The notes beneath the pieces are model-generated. The model was not told the DNA's origin. It worked only from the letters and a program-made list of their open reading frames with translations, and searched no databases. A DNA stretch of 64,000 nucleotides, from NCBI GenBank assembly GCA_037074705.1, contig CM073591.1, positions 73,576,532 to 73,640,531 of the forward strand. Direction: 5' to 3'. Position 1 is the stretch's first letter. Every line of letters begins with the position of its first letter. This document shows positions 23,791 to 36,268 of this stretch, in pieces. The stretch is from Zhengitettix transpicula (lineage: Eukaryota; Arthropoda; Insecta; Orthoptera; Tetrigidae). Both the position numbers and the translations under genes were made by a program.

Positions 23791-24752
23791 TGTAATATAC
23801 AAATGGAAGGCCATTTAATAAATGAAAATAATTAATAAAATTAAGAAACAAAAGATTTTTATTGTGGCAATAACTCAAATAATTACAAAATTTGTAATAT
23901 TGAATTTCTCAGGGTCTTCACTGGGTTTGATAATGGACAAATCGATAATATTTATAATCTTATCAAGAACAAATTACAATTAAAAGAAAAGAAGTTTACT
24001 CGTCAATTAAACTAGAACATTTAAAATGAGACCAAATTTAAAAGTGAAAAGATTGACTCTGATTAACAATTTTAATCGAAAAGAGAACTAAATCTGACGT
24101 CTCTTTCAATTACGTTTACATAATTAATTATTTCGTAAATTGTTACTCACGTCTGCCCAGCATTCCAGCGTACCTTTATTTTCGATAACACTATTGTGGG
24201 TTTTACACTGCTTCTAAACTCACAGATTCTAAATCAAAATTTTTTATATGTCGTCAGGAACTCGGATGACCCTCCTTTCGTCATCTGTCGGTTGACCGCT
24301 CGCCTTAGGTGAATTCTGCGCTTTGTCGATTGGGTAGTCTTTATTGTTCCGGACTTAAACCGAAACTTTTGCTATTTATGGCCGGCTATGGACACAAAAA
24401 CTGCTTTTGTTAGCAGGTTTCGACATTATACTTTTATGAATGTTCTACTTTGTCCTGCTAATTGCCAACCCGGTTGAATTCTCCTTCCAAAACTGTTATA
24501 CCTCGACGAGGTCTTTCCGTGAACCGTCTCTCAACAAATCTCCCTACAAACTGTTTCTATCAATATCTTAATGCGAACTGTACTCTCGTCTCGCAATTTG
24601 AGCGCGCATACGCCATTTTGACGGACCTTCCGACAAAGGAACTGAGCCGGATTTTCTATTGTTGTTTCAAAGGCTCCTGCCGCTACAAAGGATTTCTCAA
24701 ACAATTTATATTTTTAATTTCACAATTAATGTCTTAATTAATTGGTATTACA
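23791..24752 (-). mobile_element. solo LTR, family 1 (copy 1)
   Basis: Bounded by TGTAAT at 23791 and TTACA at 24752, flanked by a perfect 4-base target duplication ATAT (23787-23790 and 24753-24756). It is 962 bases and shares blocks with three other copies here, for instance ACTGGGTTTGATAATG near its 3' end on the minus strand and TTTGAGCGCG inside. No second LTR or internal genes adjoin, so it is the product of LTR-LTR recombination. Orientation is taken from the TATA and poly(A) order in the 44802 copy. ATAT duplications recall 17.6/297-type gypsy elements; that assignment is inference. Confidence 0.85.
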
Positions 24753-27563
24753 ATATATTGTATGTAATAACACAATTTCAAATAATATACAATTTACCTT
24801 GATATTATATGAACTTATATAGCTGAAATTTCTTATATAAACAATCAAATTGGACAATATTATTAGATATTCAATTATGTGTAATGGAGAAAATTTTGAA
24901 AGGCAGATGAAAATTCCAACGTTGCGAACAGCAAATAACCTGTTTTTCATAAAAAAAATTGTTTAGAACCAAAAATGGACACATGGGTTAAACTTTTTAA
25001 ATGTTGGATAATTATTTCTATCACTCTTTTCTATTTTCCTTTAAGAACCGGATAACCTCTTTATTAAATTTCTTCAAGAAGTTCGAATTTTATCAACCAT
25101 CCTTCCAAAAATGAGTTTGTATCTGGAACATGTTGTTTGTGCCATCTGATATCGTACCAGCCATCCTGAATTTCTTGAGTCCCTTTTCATTAAGTTCATT
25201 GTGTGTTGGAACCCTCCACGCAGTCATTAATTTCACCACTTTATCCCTGGCTGAGTAAAGGGTGACCTAGCAGGGAGCCACGATCAAAGCAACTGTATCC
25301 CCAGCCGACATGTTGCTCCATTTCTGGACGAGCGAATATGTAATTCGGGTGTCGTTGAGTGCTAAAAGCTGCATTATAGCACGGTAATTAATGTAGTTTC
25401 ATACTACAGAGATTAAGTCTACGATTTCATATAAATACATCGGAAACCATTTATCCTTTGACCTTGGGAAATTTGTGTAAGTTTGCAGGCACTGGGATAA
25501 TATAAAATGGTGATAAAAACTGATTGACGCAATAGGGATATTCTCCGGTTTTTTCAACGAGAAGAAACGTTTGCAAAATTATTATTTTTTATTTCACTTT
25601 TGAACAGAATCTGAATACGAACTTTTAATGAATATATGTGCCAATTATTTGAGATCCTTGCAAGAGTCCGAAATGAATTCCAGGTCACTAAAGGAATATT
25701 CTGCAATCTGTCGAATCATCGTAGCTTATCCTCATTACTGGAGGCCAAAGCACAAGTCAGTAGTGTCAATTCTTTGCAACTGCAGAATAATTTTAATTAT
25801 TAAATAAATAAACATCAGCCAATTTTAAGTCAGAAAGAAGAATTTATTAACGTAATATTAAACAACGTTTCATCTCTTATTTTGCGATCACATCAGGTTC
25901 AAGTTTAAAACTACAAAAGGAAAAATACAATTACAATTATTAGAATATCATTTTTAAAAAACACTTGGCAGATAACAAAAAATATAACTTTTGTTAAACT
26001 TACAAAATTTTGAATGCTGAATGACGTGGCAGAAATGTACTATTTAAAACGAGGACGTCCAGTAAAAATTCATTTACATTGTTGGGTGCGGTTTACAATG
26101 GAAACAATTTAGAATTTGAAGTTATAACAATATATAAATTAAGCATTACAAAAGCAAACTGTCATAAATTTTATTCAAATTGTTAGTATCATTTTTTATG
26201 TTAATAGCGGTTGTATAGAATCTGATATTAATCTCGAAAAGTAGTTCGTTTCCTCGTCCAAAATTGATACTTTACACCAATCTAATTATTTAAATAAATA
26301 TATTTAGACAAAACAGAATAATTTTGAATACTACTATTTTTATTATTTTTATGTTCTTTTAACCTAATGTTGAATGAGCGCTTGGTTTGGCCTGTATGTG
26401 TGGCTTGACTGTTTTATTTATTGTATTATATGGCTGGCTAATTAAACAAATATCTCCTGACCCTTCAATTGTTTCTGTTAAATTGGAAAACTGAATATGT
26501 CAGAAGTGGATAATTAACGAAATAATATAGATATGACAACTGAATTAAAAAAGAGTTGAGGGCGGGGAAAAGTACTTGAAGCGATGCTATTGATATTGTA
26601 TAATTGGTAGTTAATCAAAGTTCTTGTATTTATATACTTAACTAAAAGCAAATAATACTTACTACGATATAACAAACAATCACGATTTTATTAATTTCGC
26701 ATAAATTAATATTTTATTTTGATCTGTAATGTGACCATGAGACCAAAATTTCCGATTGATCAATGATATTAGACAAAGTGGAGAGAAGGAAATTTGTTTC
26801 AGCACAGGTGTCGGTTGTGGCGTCTTGGTAACGAGCGTCGTAATTTGCGCTCCACTGCTTCAGCGCAGTCTCTAGGGAAAGAGTCGCTTTAATTAGGAAT
26901 GATATCTGGAGTGTTTTACAAAATGAAAACGTGCGACACACAGATACTGTGTTCGCAGCTGCTGCTTACACTTGCTTTGCAAAGACATCCCGTCTTTTTA
27001 TTTGATTTTTATTCGGAATTTAAAACTTACACAAAGTATTATATTAATAAAAAAGCGTTTGTGTTGAAAAACAATTTTTTTTGCTACTAACACCCAAGTA
27101 AATATTTTATTAGGTATTGATGTACAATATAAGCAAGCATGAATGCATGCTTAAAGTGATTAAAGAAAGCCTGCTGAAAGAAGCTATGCAATTAATTATT
27201 GTAACGATGCCGAGAAAATTTTATTTTCCAATAAACAGCAGCAGATTTCAGAAAAGGATTAGAAGGAAAAATCCTCCTCCATAAGTTAAGTTAGGAGCAA
27301 TAAAAAGTTTCCTCTGACAGCTTAGATTCACCAATTTTATCTACAACATCACCTATAATTTTTTTTTTTTACAAATGGGAGCCGATTTGACCTTGAAGCT
27401 CTTCATTGTGCCGACGAATCAAACAATTATTTTCCTTGACGCTGCAGTAATAGTTGGCTGCCACGCATTATTGACGATGTGGCAACGTTTGTCTATTTCT
27501 CTGCTCTCATTTGCTGAAAGCTAGAACGGTTCCCATTTGAAAAATATTTTTTTTATATTGACT
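24753..27563. other. mostly non-coding stretch
   Basis: AT-rich. At about 25080-25385 the minus strand shows coding-like text over two frames (VQKWSNMSAGDTVALIVAPC, then KVVKLMTAWRVPT), perhaps a decayed transposon or gene fragment; I cannot name it. Frames at 26714-26941 (-) and 26899-27090 (+) are without domains. Confidence 0.4.
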
Positions 27564-27741
27564 TATTTACAGTCGCATCAACAGCTCCTGTTATTAGCGA
27601 ATCAATATGGAACTTATTTTTGCCTTTCTCGGGGGCCTGTTTGGACGATGTTTTTTCTCACGTACACAAACATCCATGCCGTCGCCGGGAACCTCTGTGA
27701 TGCGAGGCAGTCACGCTGACCCCTACACCACAGGAGGTCTG
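27564..27741 (-). mobile_element. tRNA-derived SINE, family B (copy 1)
   Basis: On the minus strand it begins CTCCTGTGGTGTAGGGGTCA (A-box region), runs through a damaged B-box, then GGCATGGATGTTTGTGTACG, and ends CGACTGTAAATA. It matches copies at 43789-43979 and 46186-46360. Transcribed by RNA polymerase III when young; it has no coding. Confidence 0.8.
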
Positions 27742-28207
27742 ATAATCAGTGTAGTACCTCGGGCCATGGAAAGAATACGACACAAATTATTAAAGTGTAC
27801 TCTAATACGAGAAAATAATTAAGCATCATACACACCCAGACATTTTCCAAGTAGATTGGTCTACATAGTTTAGATAGGTTGGCTGTAAGAACGAAAGGCG
27901 TGGTGAATAATTTAGATAAACCTGTAATCTGGAACTAGGTCGATCATAACACCAGAAAATGTATTTTTCAGCTTTGGGCATACACACTGCAGTTTAAGGT
28001 AGTATCTACATTTCTATTTGATTTTTGATTCCTTCAAAATAATGATATTCCAAAAAGTGTAGTGACGCATTTCAATTTGGCGTATTTCTTTGATGAGGTA
28101 GACGTTACTGTGACCGTGGAATTATGTGACAAGTTTGAAAATTTTTCCGGAGCCCAGAATGGATGCGATTACTGAAGAAGGGGGATTGGCGGATGTATTG
28201 TTGCAAA

Positions 28208-28600
28208 TTTTTTTTGGGTGTAGACAGGCTATGTATTGGTTAATCCACATAGGGGCAACTCCCTTCTTATAGCATAGGAAAGGGATTTGAAAGGGAGGGT
28301 GCGGAAGGGTGGAGGAAGGTAGCCAAGGGTAAACTAGGGCCCCCGGGCTATAGTTTAAGGATCCTACCCGGCATTCGCCTAAAAGTAATGCAGGACAAAC
28401 CCTATAAAAGTCTGCATCAGGTAGGTCGGGCATTTGGTACTTGTCCCACGCCCTTCCGATGGCGGGAGAGGGGTTTGCTGTGGGGTCGCAGCTTTCCCTC
28501 GCCATGCCTTGGCCAGTTTAGGAGGCAGCTGGCCGACTATTCCAATAGGAATAGCGGACAACTCTTACCGTATGCCCAAACGGTGCTAAAACTCATATAG
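28208..28600 (-). mobile_element. retroposon family A, longest copy
   Basis: On the minus strand it starts near GGGCATACGGTAAGAG, passes CCGCTATTCC, CGGCCAGCTGCCTCC, CGGAAGGGCGTGGGAC, CGACCTACCTGATGC, AGCCCGGGGGC and CAAATCCC, and ends in a poly(A) tract (T-run 28208-28215 on +). About 390 bases. The 127-codon minus frame across it is not a gene. No tRNA boxes are apparent. Copies at 6024, 34282 and 41909 share these landmarks. Confidence 0.8.
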
Positions 28601-31055
28601 CACGAAATTCACGGATAGAATTGAGAGGAAATTTTCCTGGATGTGTGGTGCTGTGATCTGAATATTTGTCATTATTGGGTTGTAGATATCTGATGGAAAA
28701 GGCTTTTATACGTCTCTACAGGGACTAAAGGAACAGACTGTTGAAAATTATGTTTTTGAACGAACTATACAAAGCTTCAGGGATCGTTTCTGTTAACGGC
28801 CGCCATCTTTCGGTTAATTTGTTTTCCAAATCTCGTTATTATTAAAAACTGGGTATCACGAAATTAGAGGTTAAAAATATTATGTTTTCATATTATCTCG
28901 AAACAAATTATTCTGTTCTGCTGCACCCATCTTTACGTTTCTTTCATTACGTGATTGGAAAGTAATGTCCGCTAAATATCTGTCTGTTTGTCACGCTGAC
29001 TTTGTCCACTTTTCACATGAAAACGGTTGGACCTATTTCTATGAATCTTTACACTAATATCTTCTTTAGATAAATGGAGTGCGTTTAAAAATTTTTATTT
29101 TGTTCACTTTTCATTTAAAAACGGTGAACACAATAATGGTGTAACTTGATATTGTTTTTTAGCAAAAGTGTGAGGATATTTTGAGCCATATAAAACTGGC
29201 ATTTCTTATTTTAAATAAAAAACAGCTTTCCAATATTTTTTCACTTTTTAAACTAAAACGTTCGAACCTAATTTTGTTATATATTATACCATTGTTATAG
29301 TCTATGGTGACGTAATATAGGTCTAACTAATATCGAACTGTCATCCATTTTAACACTAAATGGTTTTAACTGCTTATTTAAGGATTTTGATCGCCTTACA
29401 AAAAAGAATCTGAAAAACTTTTTCAATAAGTTGTAAATAAATTTATAGCTGTCTTAAATTAAATTTTACAATTTAAAGAAGTTAAGACTTAAAATTCACT
29501 CTAACTTTTATTTTCTGGCGCATATATTTGTTGGACATTAAAATCATCGATTTCAAGTTAGGATAGAAGATATGAACTATAATCTTACGATGTGTTACTT
29601 AAAAATTTATTGTTGAAGTACCAAGTTATTTTGATTTAAGAATATTAGTTACGTCTTGGCTATATGTATATTGTAGAGATTACCAATGAGTAATGTCAGT
29701 TTATTTAATACTTTTTCTCCTGAATATTATTGTCGGCGTAACTTTGGGGCCAGAGCATTGGTAGCCTGAGCAGAGTAGTCATGGCGAGTGCGTTTTGGGA
29801 GCCTGAGCAGAGTAGCCATGGCGAGTGTGTTTTTGGGGAACTGACCTTAATGGTCACAGCAGAGTGTTTTGACGGTCTGACCGGTCTAGTCATGACCAGA
29901 GTGATGATATTTTTTGAGACCAGCCGAGGATTCACGTAAATAATTAGTAATTCAGCAAAGTCTAAACTGAACAAATGCTGAATATATCTCATTTAGCAGT
30001 AATGTACTTCTACAGCGAAACTGAGTGTGACAACGTAAACGCCGTGAACAGTTTTTGTAAAGTTAAACGATATAGCAACCAGTGTTATGGCCTGATAATT
30101 AAATTTTCTTTAAAATTAAAATAACTGAGGAGTGCACAATCGGGTACCAGAACAGCACGAAATAAAAATGGTTTCTAGAAACTTTATTTTGTAAACTTTT
30201 ATGAAAAAAATTTTACCACCAGATTTCTCTAGATTTGTCAGATTTCTAGTTTTTTTTGTTGTTAGATTCTTGCACAAAATTTTGTTATTGTAAATTAAAG
30301 TCGTATTTTATTTTTTAATTTTGGCGACAATTGCAAATTACTATCATTATTAGAGGATCAGTAAGAGCCTATGAGATTATGAGTATTATTAAAGCTGTGG
30401 CAATTTGTTAAAAACATAAAAATGTACAAAATTTAGAGTAAATTGAAATTGTAATTCAATAATCTATTGTTATCTCTTTAATATAATTTTGTTAACTTTC
30501 TTCCTTTTTGAAATTTTTGAATACCACATAATTTGGTCACAACGTGTTGGCATTATTTCCCTTTGTTTATTTTGAATGTTACATAATTTGGCTCTCCAAC
30601 TCAATATATATATATACATTTATAAGTAATGCGTCATATGTCGTGATGGTTTATTCCGATTGACACCAGGCTTAAAACATATTCAGGTTGTATATAATTT
30701 AATATGTGTTTCGAAGATTTTTATTTATCCAAACTTGAATATAATCTGGGTAAAATATTACGCGAATTTCAGCGTCTTAGGTTCTTAATGCTGAATATTC
30801 TTAACATGCAGTTTATTTTCCTTTCTATTTTTAAATCACTATCTTGATACGTACGACGAGCATGTATTTGACGGTCACAAAATCCAGTGTCGTATTTCTG
30901 CTATGATCATGACTTCAGTTAACAGAAATTAAGTTGACCAGTAAACTGAAAAAATAAAAATTTAAGCTAAGATATTGGATCACTTACTCAGCTTACTATT
31001 ACATAGGAAAGTAACGAATTTTTTTAAAAAAAGATGTGTATTAATGAACTAAAAC
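28601..31055. other. AT-rich stretch with weak repeats
   Basis: No gene. Between 29000 and 29290 the phrase CCACTTTTCA..GAAAACG followed by GGACCTA recurs three times in diverged form (about 29007, 29101, 29236), suggesting an old repetitive unit. A minisatellite-like patch at 29761-29910 is listed separately. Confidence 0.5.
29761..29910 (+). repeat. short minisatellite, about 4 diverged units of 38-40 bases
   Basis: Units begin at about 29761, 29799, 29839 and 29875. The first two are nearly the same (GCCTGAGCAGAGTAG then CATGGCGAGTG); the last two keep CTGACC, GGTCA and CAGAGTG. G+C-rich against its flanks. Confidence 0.65.
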
Positions 31056-31074
31056 AAAAAAATCATTGCAATAT

Positions 31075-31107
31075 GACGTTTCGTCCACAATTTTGGAACT
31101 TCATCAG
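31075..31107 (-). ncRNA. hammerhead-like ribozyme motif, left arm
   Basis: Minus strand: CTGATGA, then A, GTTCC and loop AAAATTGT, then GGAC, then GAAACGTC. The CUGAUGA and GAAA core strings are exact and ACGT can serve as a palindromic helix III in a dimer. One extra A lies before helix II, and helix I is weak here. Confidence 0.5.
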
Positions 31108-31225
31108 GTAATATACAGTTTTAATATACGTTATGGTTACACCCGTCAAAGGAAGCACTTCCTACCACTGAATGTATATTTTGACATCTAATTTTAACCT
31201 ATATTTATTCAAAATTTTCTATCAT

Positions 31226-31258
31226 CTGAAGAAGTTACAAAATTGTGGACGAAACGTC
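31226..31258 (+). ncRNA. hammerhead-like ribozyme motif, right arm
   Basis: Plus strand: CTGAAGA, then AGTTACAAAATTGTGGAC, then GAAACGTC. Helix II has lost a pair compared with the left arm (GTTAC against GTTCC). The core is intact for CUGANGA and GAAA. Helix I is poor. Confidence 0.45.
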
Positions 31259-31278
31259 GTATTGTAATGATTTTTTTA

Positions 31279-33870
31279 ATTTAGATAATTATTACACTTT
31301 ATCTGACAAATTTGCTGATTTTGTATTTCTTTATTTAATGATAATTGTCAGTTTATTTAAAATATAGATAGCCCTCGCGTTTCAGCTATACATTTTTCAG
31401 GATTTCAATAAAGTCAATGTTTTAAAGAGGCCTGTTTTACATCAGGAAACACTGTTATCGTATCACCGAATTAAGTGTGACAGATCCCAGAGGTCACGGT
31501 AGTTCGACACAGAACTCTTGTCGTTTAAACTCTGAAGGATGATAAGACTCAACATGTCTTTTCCTCGTAGATAAGTAAAGTCCCTACATAACATTCAAAA
31601 CATGACCCTATTTTCTGCTCAATTGCATCAGTAAATCTAATATATACGTTTAACCTTTTTGTGATATCAATTAAAAATCACACAGTATTTTTTTCAACCC
31701 AATTAAACCGGTTTGTATTTAACTCTTGCGGGTGTTAATTCAGTTTCAATTCACATTTCACAGCCAGGATATAAATTCTGATCTTTAAGGAATATTTTTA
31801 ATTTTTATAAAATTATTCCCGAAATATAATTATAAGATTTTTATTCTTCTCTAACCGTATTTTCGCCTAATTATATTTATATTTGCATTATATTGTAACT
31901 CACTTCACACTTATCATAGTTTTCTCGATTCATCTATATATTAGAATTAATTGCAACATTCAGGTTTAATGGCAGCTTCAATATAAAAATTTGTATCATA
32001 AGATAAACGACTTTAAGGTAACTACACTTGTCCAACACATCACTATTGAAGCTTCCAAGATGTTGTAAGTTTTCATATAGTAAATAAATTACCTTGAAAC
32101 GTCTGAGATAACCCATGACAGTATATAAAAAAAATAATAACGGTCTCATGTTTATTCTAAAAAAATGGAACTGTTAGCACATTTGGCTCATTTCTATTAA
32201 ATATTCATGAAACTTGTTTAAGAAAATTTATTTACAACAAACAATTATTCCAAGTACACTAACCAGCAAAATAATTAATAATATTTATGTCGAAACTATA
32301 TGGTTAGGATATTTGCAACAAATTGTTAGTTGCAAGCAAAAATTTTGAATCAGTTTTATGAATATTCATTTGAAGTTATAAAAGAGCAATGTACCGAAAG
32401 TTCAATTATTTATTATAAATGTTAGAGGCTTTAATGAAATAATTTTTATACGAAAATAATAATTAAATCTGGCTATTAGGTAGTACTAGCTATTTACAGT
32501 ATTACAATACTTTACTCCATTACAATTAAGTAATATTAAGAAAAAAATAACATCAGAAACCCTACTCTGCGTATTTTTATTGGTTAGGAACCTAAATAGT
32601 TTTTAGGTACGTGAATTAACAAATTATAAATACAAGATTAATGTAAAAATGACATACTTCCAAGGTTCTAGACCTCATTTTTCACGTTAACCTGATTTGT
32701 GACCCTGGCGAGATGATTTCTGGGAATTGCGTCAACGACATTGCGTGTAGGGATCCATGAGGATTCTGAAAGATAATTAATTGGAATACTAGCCTCTCCG
32801 TCTGTCTCTCTCCCTGATATCTACATCACAGCTACCTTGCCCTGTCAATTCTGGCCTCTCCCAAAATAATGAGACCATAAACCATCCAAAAACACTAATT
32901 CTGGCTGATACATATTAATATTCAAAGCATTATTCTATTCGTGTTTCACCGCTTTTCAATTAGTTTCTCAACCCATGATACGGCTCTCCAATCCTCAAAG
33001 AAAACGAAACCTTTTAGTACAATTTCCGCTTCCGATTAGCGAACTGGCAAATTTCTTCATAAGTTCCCGAATACATGTTCCTGATTTTTCTGCAGTTTCG
33101 AGAAAGTGTTTTGCTATATTTTGAGTATTATATATTTTTGCTTATCAATTAACAGGGCCTTGCATGAGAACAATGGAAAAAAAATTGTTACAAAGAAAAA
33201 ATACGATTCTCCCTCGAAGAAAAAGGTTCCTCAATTTAACAAGCACGGTAATCTGAGTAAATGTAAATTTATAGTGTATGTTTAATTCATATGCTACTAT
33301 TACGTTATGAAATATTAAACAATAAACACTGGAGCGCTTTAATGACAGAGTCGAAGGTTTGTATGGGTTATCTGCGTCCTATTAATTGATGATCTCTGTG
33401 ATCACTGACCCATTACACGAAACATGTGAGAGAGTATTATTGTTTGCTATAACACAATTGGCCCGTGAAAATCAGATCATGGAGGAAAAGGTTCAAACAA
33501 TAATAGTTCTAATTAAACAACTTCCTAACCGACCATTGTCCAAATACTTGAAATTTTGATAATTATCTGCTTGATAACAGAATATTATTATTAAACCCAA
33601 TATTTACACCACAATTTTATTTCCTAACAAATTATTAGCCTATGCGGCACTTAGTCGTATTTTTCTATTAAAAACAATACATTTGTTGATTCCTAATCAT
33701 TTTAATTACAAATTAAAATACAGTGGCGAACTTTATTCGAAGAATATTTTTCCAAAATATATACGGGCTAGTAATTTTGTCCTGAGATTAACTTAATACT
33801 AAAAGGTACAGCTTTTGGAGTTAAAGGTAATCATAACACTTACCGATGATTCGTTCAAATTGTGACAATA
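31279..33870. other. AT-rich non-coding stretch
   Basis: No gene, repeat or RNA element recognised apart from short A/T tracts. The frame at 31934-32149 (-) has no domain. Confidence 0.55.
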
Positions 33871-34167
33871 TGAGCAGAAAACCAAAAACAGTCTCCAAGT
33901 TTTTAATTATATTAAATAATTAGTTGAAAGCTTTCAACACTTTTGTTGTAATCATCCTTCCTGTCCTATAATTAAAATCACAATGACTTTAAAAAATATT
34001 AGTACCTATTTATTAGTGACTAAGTACCTATAAGTACTAATATTTTTTATAAAGTTATTATAATTTTAATTATAGGACAGGAAGGATGATTATAACAAAA
34101 GAGTTGAAAGCTTCCAACTAACTATTTAATAAAATTAAAAACTTGGAGAATATTTTTTTTCTGCTCA
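33871..34167. repeat. foldback (MITE-like) element, complete
   Basis: Outer ends TGAGCAGAAA and CTGCTCA are inverted. The main arms 33891-34000 and 34035-34149 pair almost throughout: TCTCCAAGTTTTTAAT at the edge, GTTGAAAGCTTTCAAC (left) against GAGTTGAAAGCTTCCAAC (right), and ATCATCCTTCCTGTCC with its complement. The loop is about 35 bases with TTAGTGACTAAGTACC. It is about 300 bases with no coding. A half copy lies at 1571-1679. Confidence 0.85.
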
Positions 34168-34281
34168 TCAACGTCAACAGTCCTTTTTACCATAATTGTG
34201 ACAATATATGCATAGGTTTTTAACCATTAATTATCACAGATATATTTCCAGAAAAAATATCTATGTTTCGTGTGCATTAGT

Positions 34282-34530
34282 ATGTTCCGGCGTCGCAGAC
34301 CTTAGGCATACGGTAAGTGCTGCCCCCTGTTCCCATTGGAACAGTCGGCCAACTGCCTCCTAAACTGGTTGAGGCACAGAGAAGGGAATTCTACGTCCCC
34401 AATAGCCCGGGGGCCCTAGTTAAACCTAGGTTACCTTCCACTTCCTTTCCGTATTCCCATTTATAATCCCTTCCTATGCTATTAAAGAGGAGTTGCCGTC
34501 ATGTGGATTACCATCATGTAGACTGTTAAT
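34282..34530 (+). mobile_element. retroposon family A, copy with internal deletion
   Basis: Starts TATGTTCCGGCGTCGCAGAC, keeps GGCATACGGTAAG, CCAACTGCCTCCTAAACTGG, AGCCCGGGGGCCC and CTATTAAAGAGGAGTTGCC, but lacks the middle part found in 28208-28600 and 41909-42271. Orientation is opposite to the 28 kb copy. Confidence 0.75.
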
Positions 34531-35597
34531 TTTTTTTAAAAGAGTAAAATTTTGAACAGATTATCATATAAACGTGTGAACTTTTAATTTAATCATTCGC
34601 AGCTGAGGCTGTACGGTTGATATATTTTATTCTCTTTTACGCTTTCTGTGGTTGATTTATTTATTTGTCTCGCGCTTGATTCCTCTGTAGCTGCAACAGT
34701 ATTGAACCGATTCGTATCTAATAAATTTTCATTCTAGTTCCTGGTCTCACTAGAATGTTAAAAGCTGTGACTTATCTTAATCGATCTGTCTCAGTATTTG
34801 TCACGTAACCTATCCTCTATCTCTCTTATTTACTGTAAGTGACTCGTCTCTGTACAGTACGAGGATCCATAATTGTGTTGGGACGGTTTCAGTATTATAT
34901 CAAATACGAATATTCATGAAATCGTTTTTTAATGACTTTATTCAAATTAAGGTTCTGAAATTAAAAACATATGAACAGATAATTTATATCAGAAAAGGTT
35001 TTACAAATGTTGAATCAGTTAAAGACGAATTTTATCCTACATTTTTCTAGCAAAAGTTTACATTTGTAATTGCTTCCTGTTAATTAAGAACACTGGTACG
35101 TTTTAAAGAAACAATCATTATAAAAAAAACATCAGCAAATTAGTTAGATATTTATTATGAAAAAAAAATTAACATTATAATAACACATATACCACGTTTC
35201 CCACAAAAAAATTGTTTAGCGTACAAATATGGTTATATCGCTCAAACAAACGCTATTTACAAACTCGTATCATTGAGCAGAAAAATAATCTCGAAATTTA
35301 TTCATTTGTGTACAAAATAATTTTTTTTTTTTAAAAAAAGTATTTTCGATTGGCACAATGAAAATATTATTCCAGATTCATGATGCGGCATATTAGATCT
35401 AATGATTCAGCCATTAATGTAAAAATATTATACCAATAAATTAAATATAATTTACGGTTCCTTATCACTGTAATGCTTTTATTGTCATATAAATTTTTAT
35501 TTCCATTGTTTTTATAATTCAATAATATCCTTAAAACCAGTGTAAATAAAACACTTATTTCGGCCACAACGTGTGTGAAAATCGCACTTTTGAAATT
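34531..35597. other. AT-rich non-coding stretch
   Basis: Nothing recognised; long T and A runs near 35150-35340. The minus frame 35367-35621 (84 codons) runs into the hammerhead-like box and has no known domain. Confidence 0.5.
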
Positions 35598-35648
35598 TAT
35601 GTCCACCTGAAGAGGTCCCAAGAAGTTCGGGATGAAACGTAGTGTATG
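35598..35648 (+). ncRNA. hammerhead-like ribozyme motif, best single copy
   Basis: Order on +: helix I strand TATGTCCAC (35598-35606), CTGAAGA (35607-35613), G, GTCCC paired with GGGAT (615-619 with 629-633) around a 9-base loop, GAAA (634-637), CGTA, then GTGTATG (642-648). The last pairs with the first strand at seven or eight positions with one mismatch. The expected scissile site would follow A35641. The core CUGANGA and GAAA is intact. The extra G before helix II departs from the canonical fold. Type I minimal hammerheads with ACGT helix III are known from Penelope-like elements and work as dimers. Confidence 0.55.
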
Positions 35649-36268
35649 TTTTAGTGTAATGTTATAAATTTTTCATAATACAGTTATGACTAATTGGCTG
35701 AAATTTTTTCATTTATTCAAAATAATAGAGATAAATAAATTTGTTAATAATTTTTTTTTATTCTACAAACTGATATATCGCGGGCACAAGGATTTTCAAT
35801 ATATTGTGCTATTCTAAATATTCACAATACGGCGTTTTAATGCTCTACAATTTAATTCTTTTTTCAAATCTTTTGGAATTTTCTTTCACATATTTTGAAA
35901 ATGAATAAAAATTTATGCACATCTGGACCGTAGAAACCGATCAAAATGTTTTACAGGATTATCATACGATAAAACTGGATAAAACTAGATTTTTAATAAA
36001 TTCTAAGTTAATAAATATTATTGACGGAAAGTATTAAAAAGTTTTTTTAAAATGCATTGAGATGTATTATAAACAAAATACAATAAATATCAGTTATAAA
36101 CTATTTCTAAGGGAAAAAACAGATATAATCACATCATTTTAGCGAAATCGTATAAAGTTTGTGGTTAAGGTTTTTGAGCAATTCTTAATGTATCGGACAT
36201 AAACTCAACCTTGTAGACGGAAAGTTGTCCTGGTGTAGATAATGGATGAAATTTTCCGAGGATACCAG

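Larger units (their letters stand above)
31056..31278. repeat. hairpin element with two hammerhead-like boxes
   Basis: Arms 31056-31107 and 31226-31278 are inverted copies of about 52 bases, joined by about 118 bases. Each arm reads, outward, a CTGANGA box, a small hairpin, ATTGTGGACGAAACGTC and then AT.TTG.AATGATTTTTTT. Both boxes face the outer T-run. The design is that of a foldback element whose arms each carry a ribozyme-like motif. Confidence 0.75.

Noticed and set aside
28122..28505. 127-codon minus-strand open frame and overlapping frames to 28600
   Set aside because: Lies within a family A retroposon; other copies of the family do not keep the frame.
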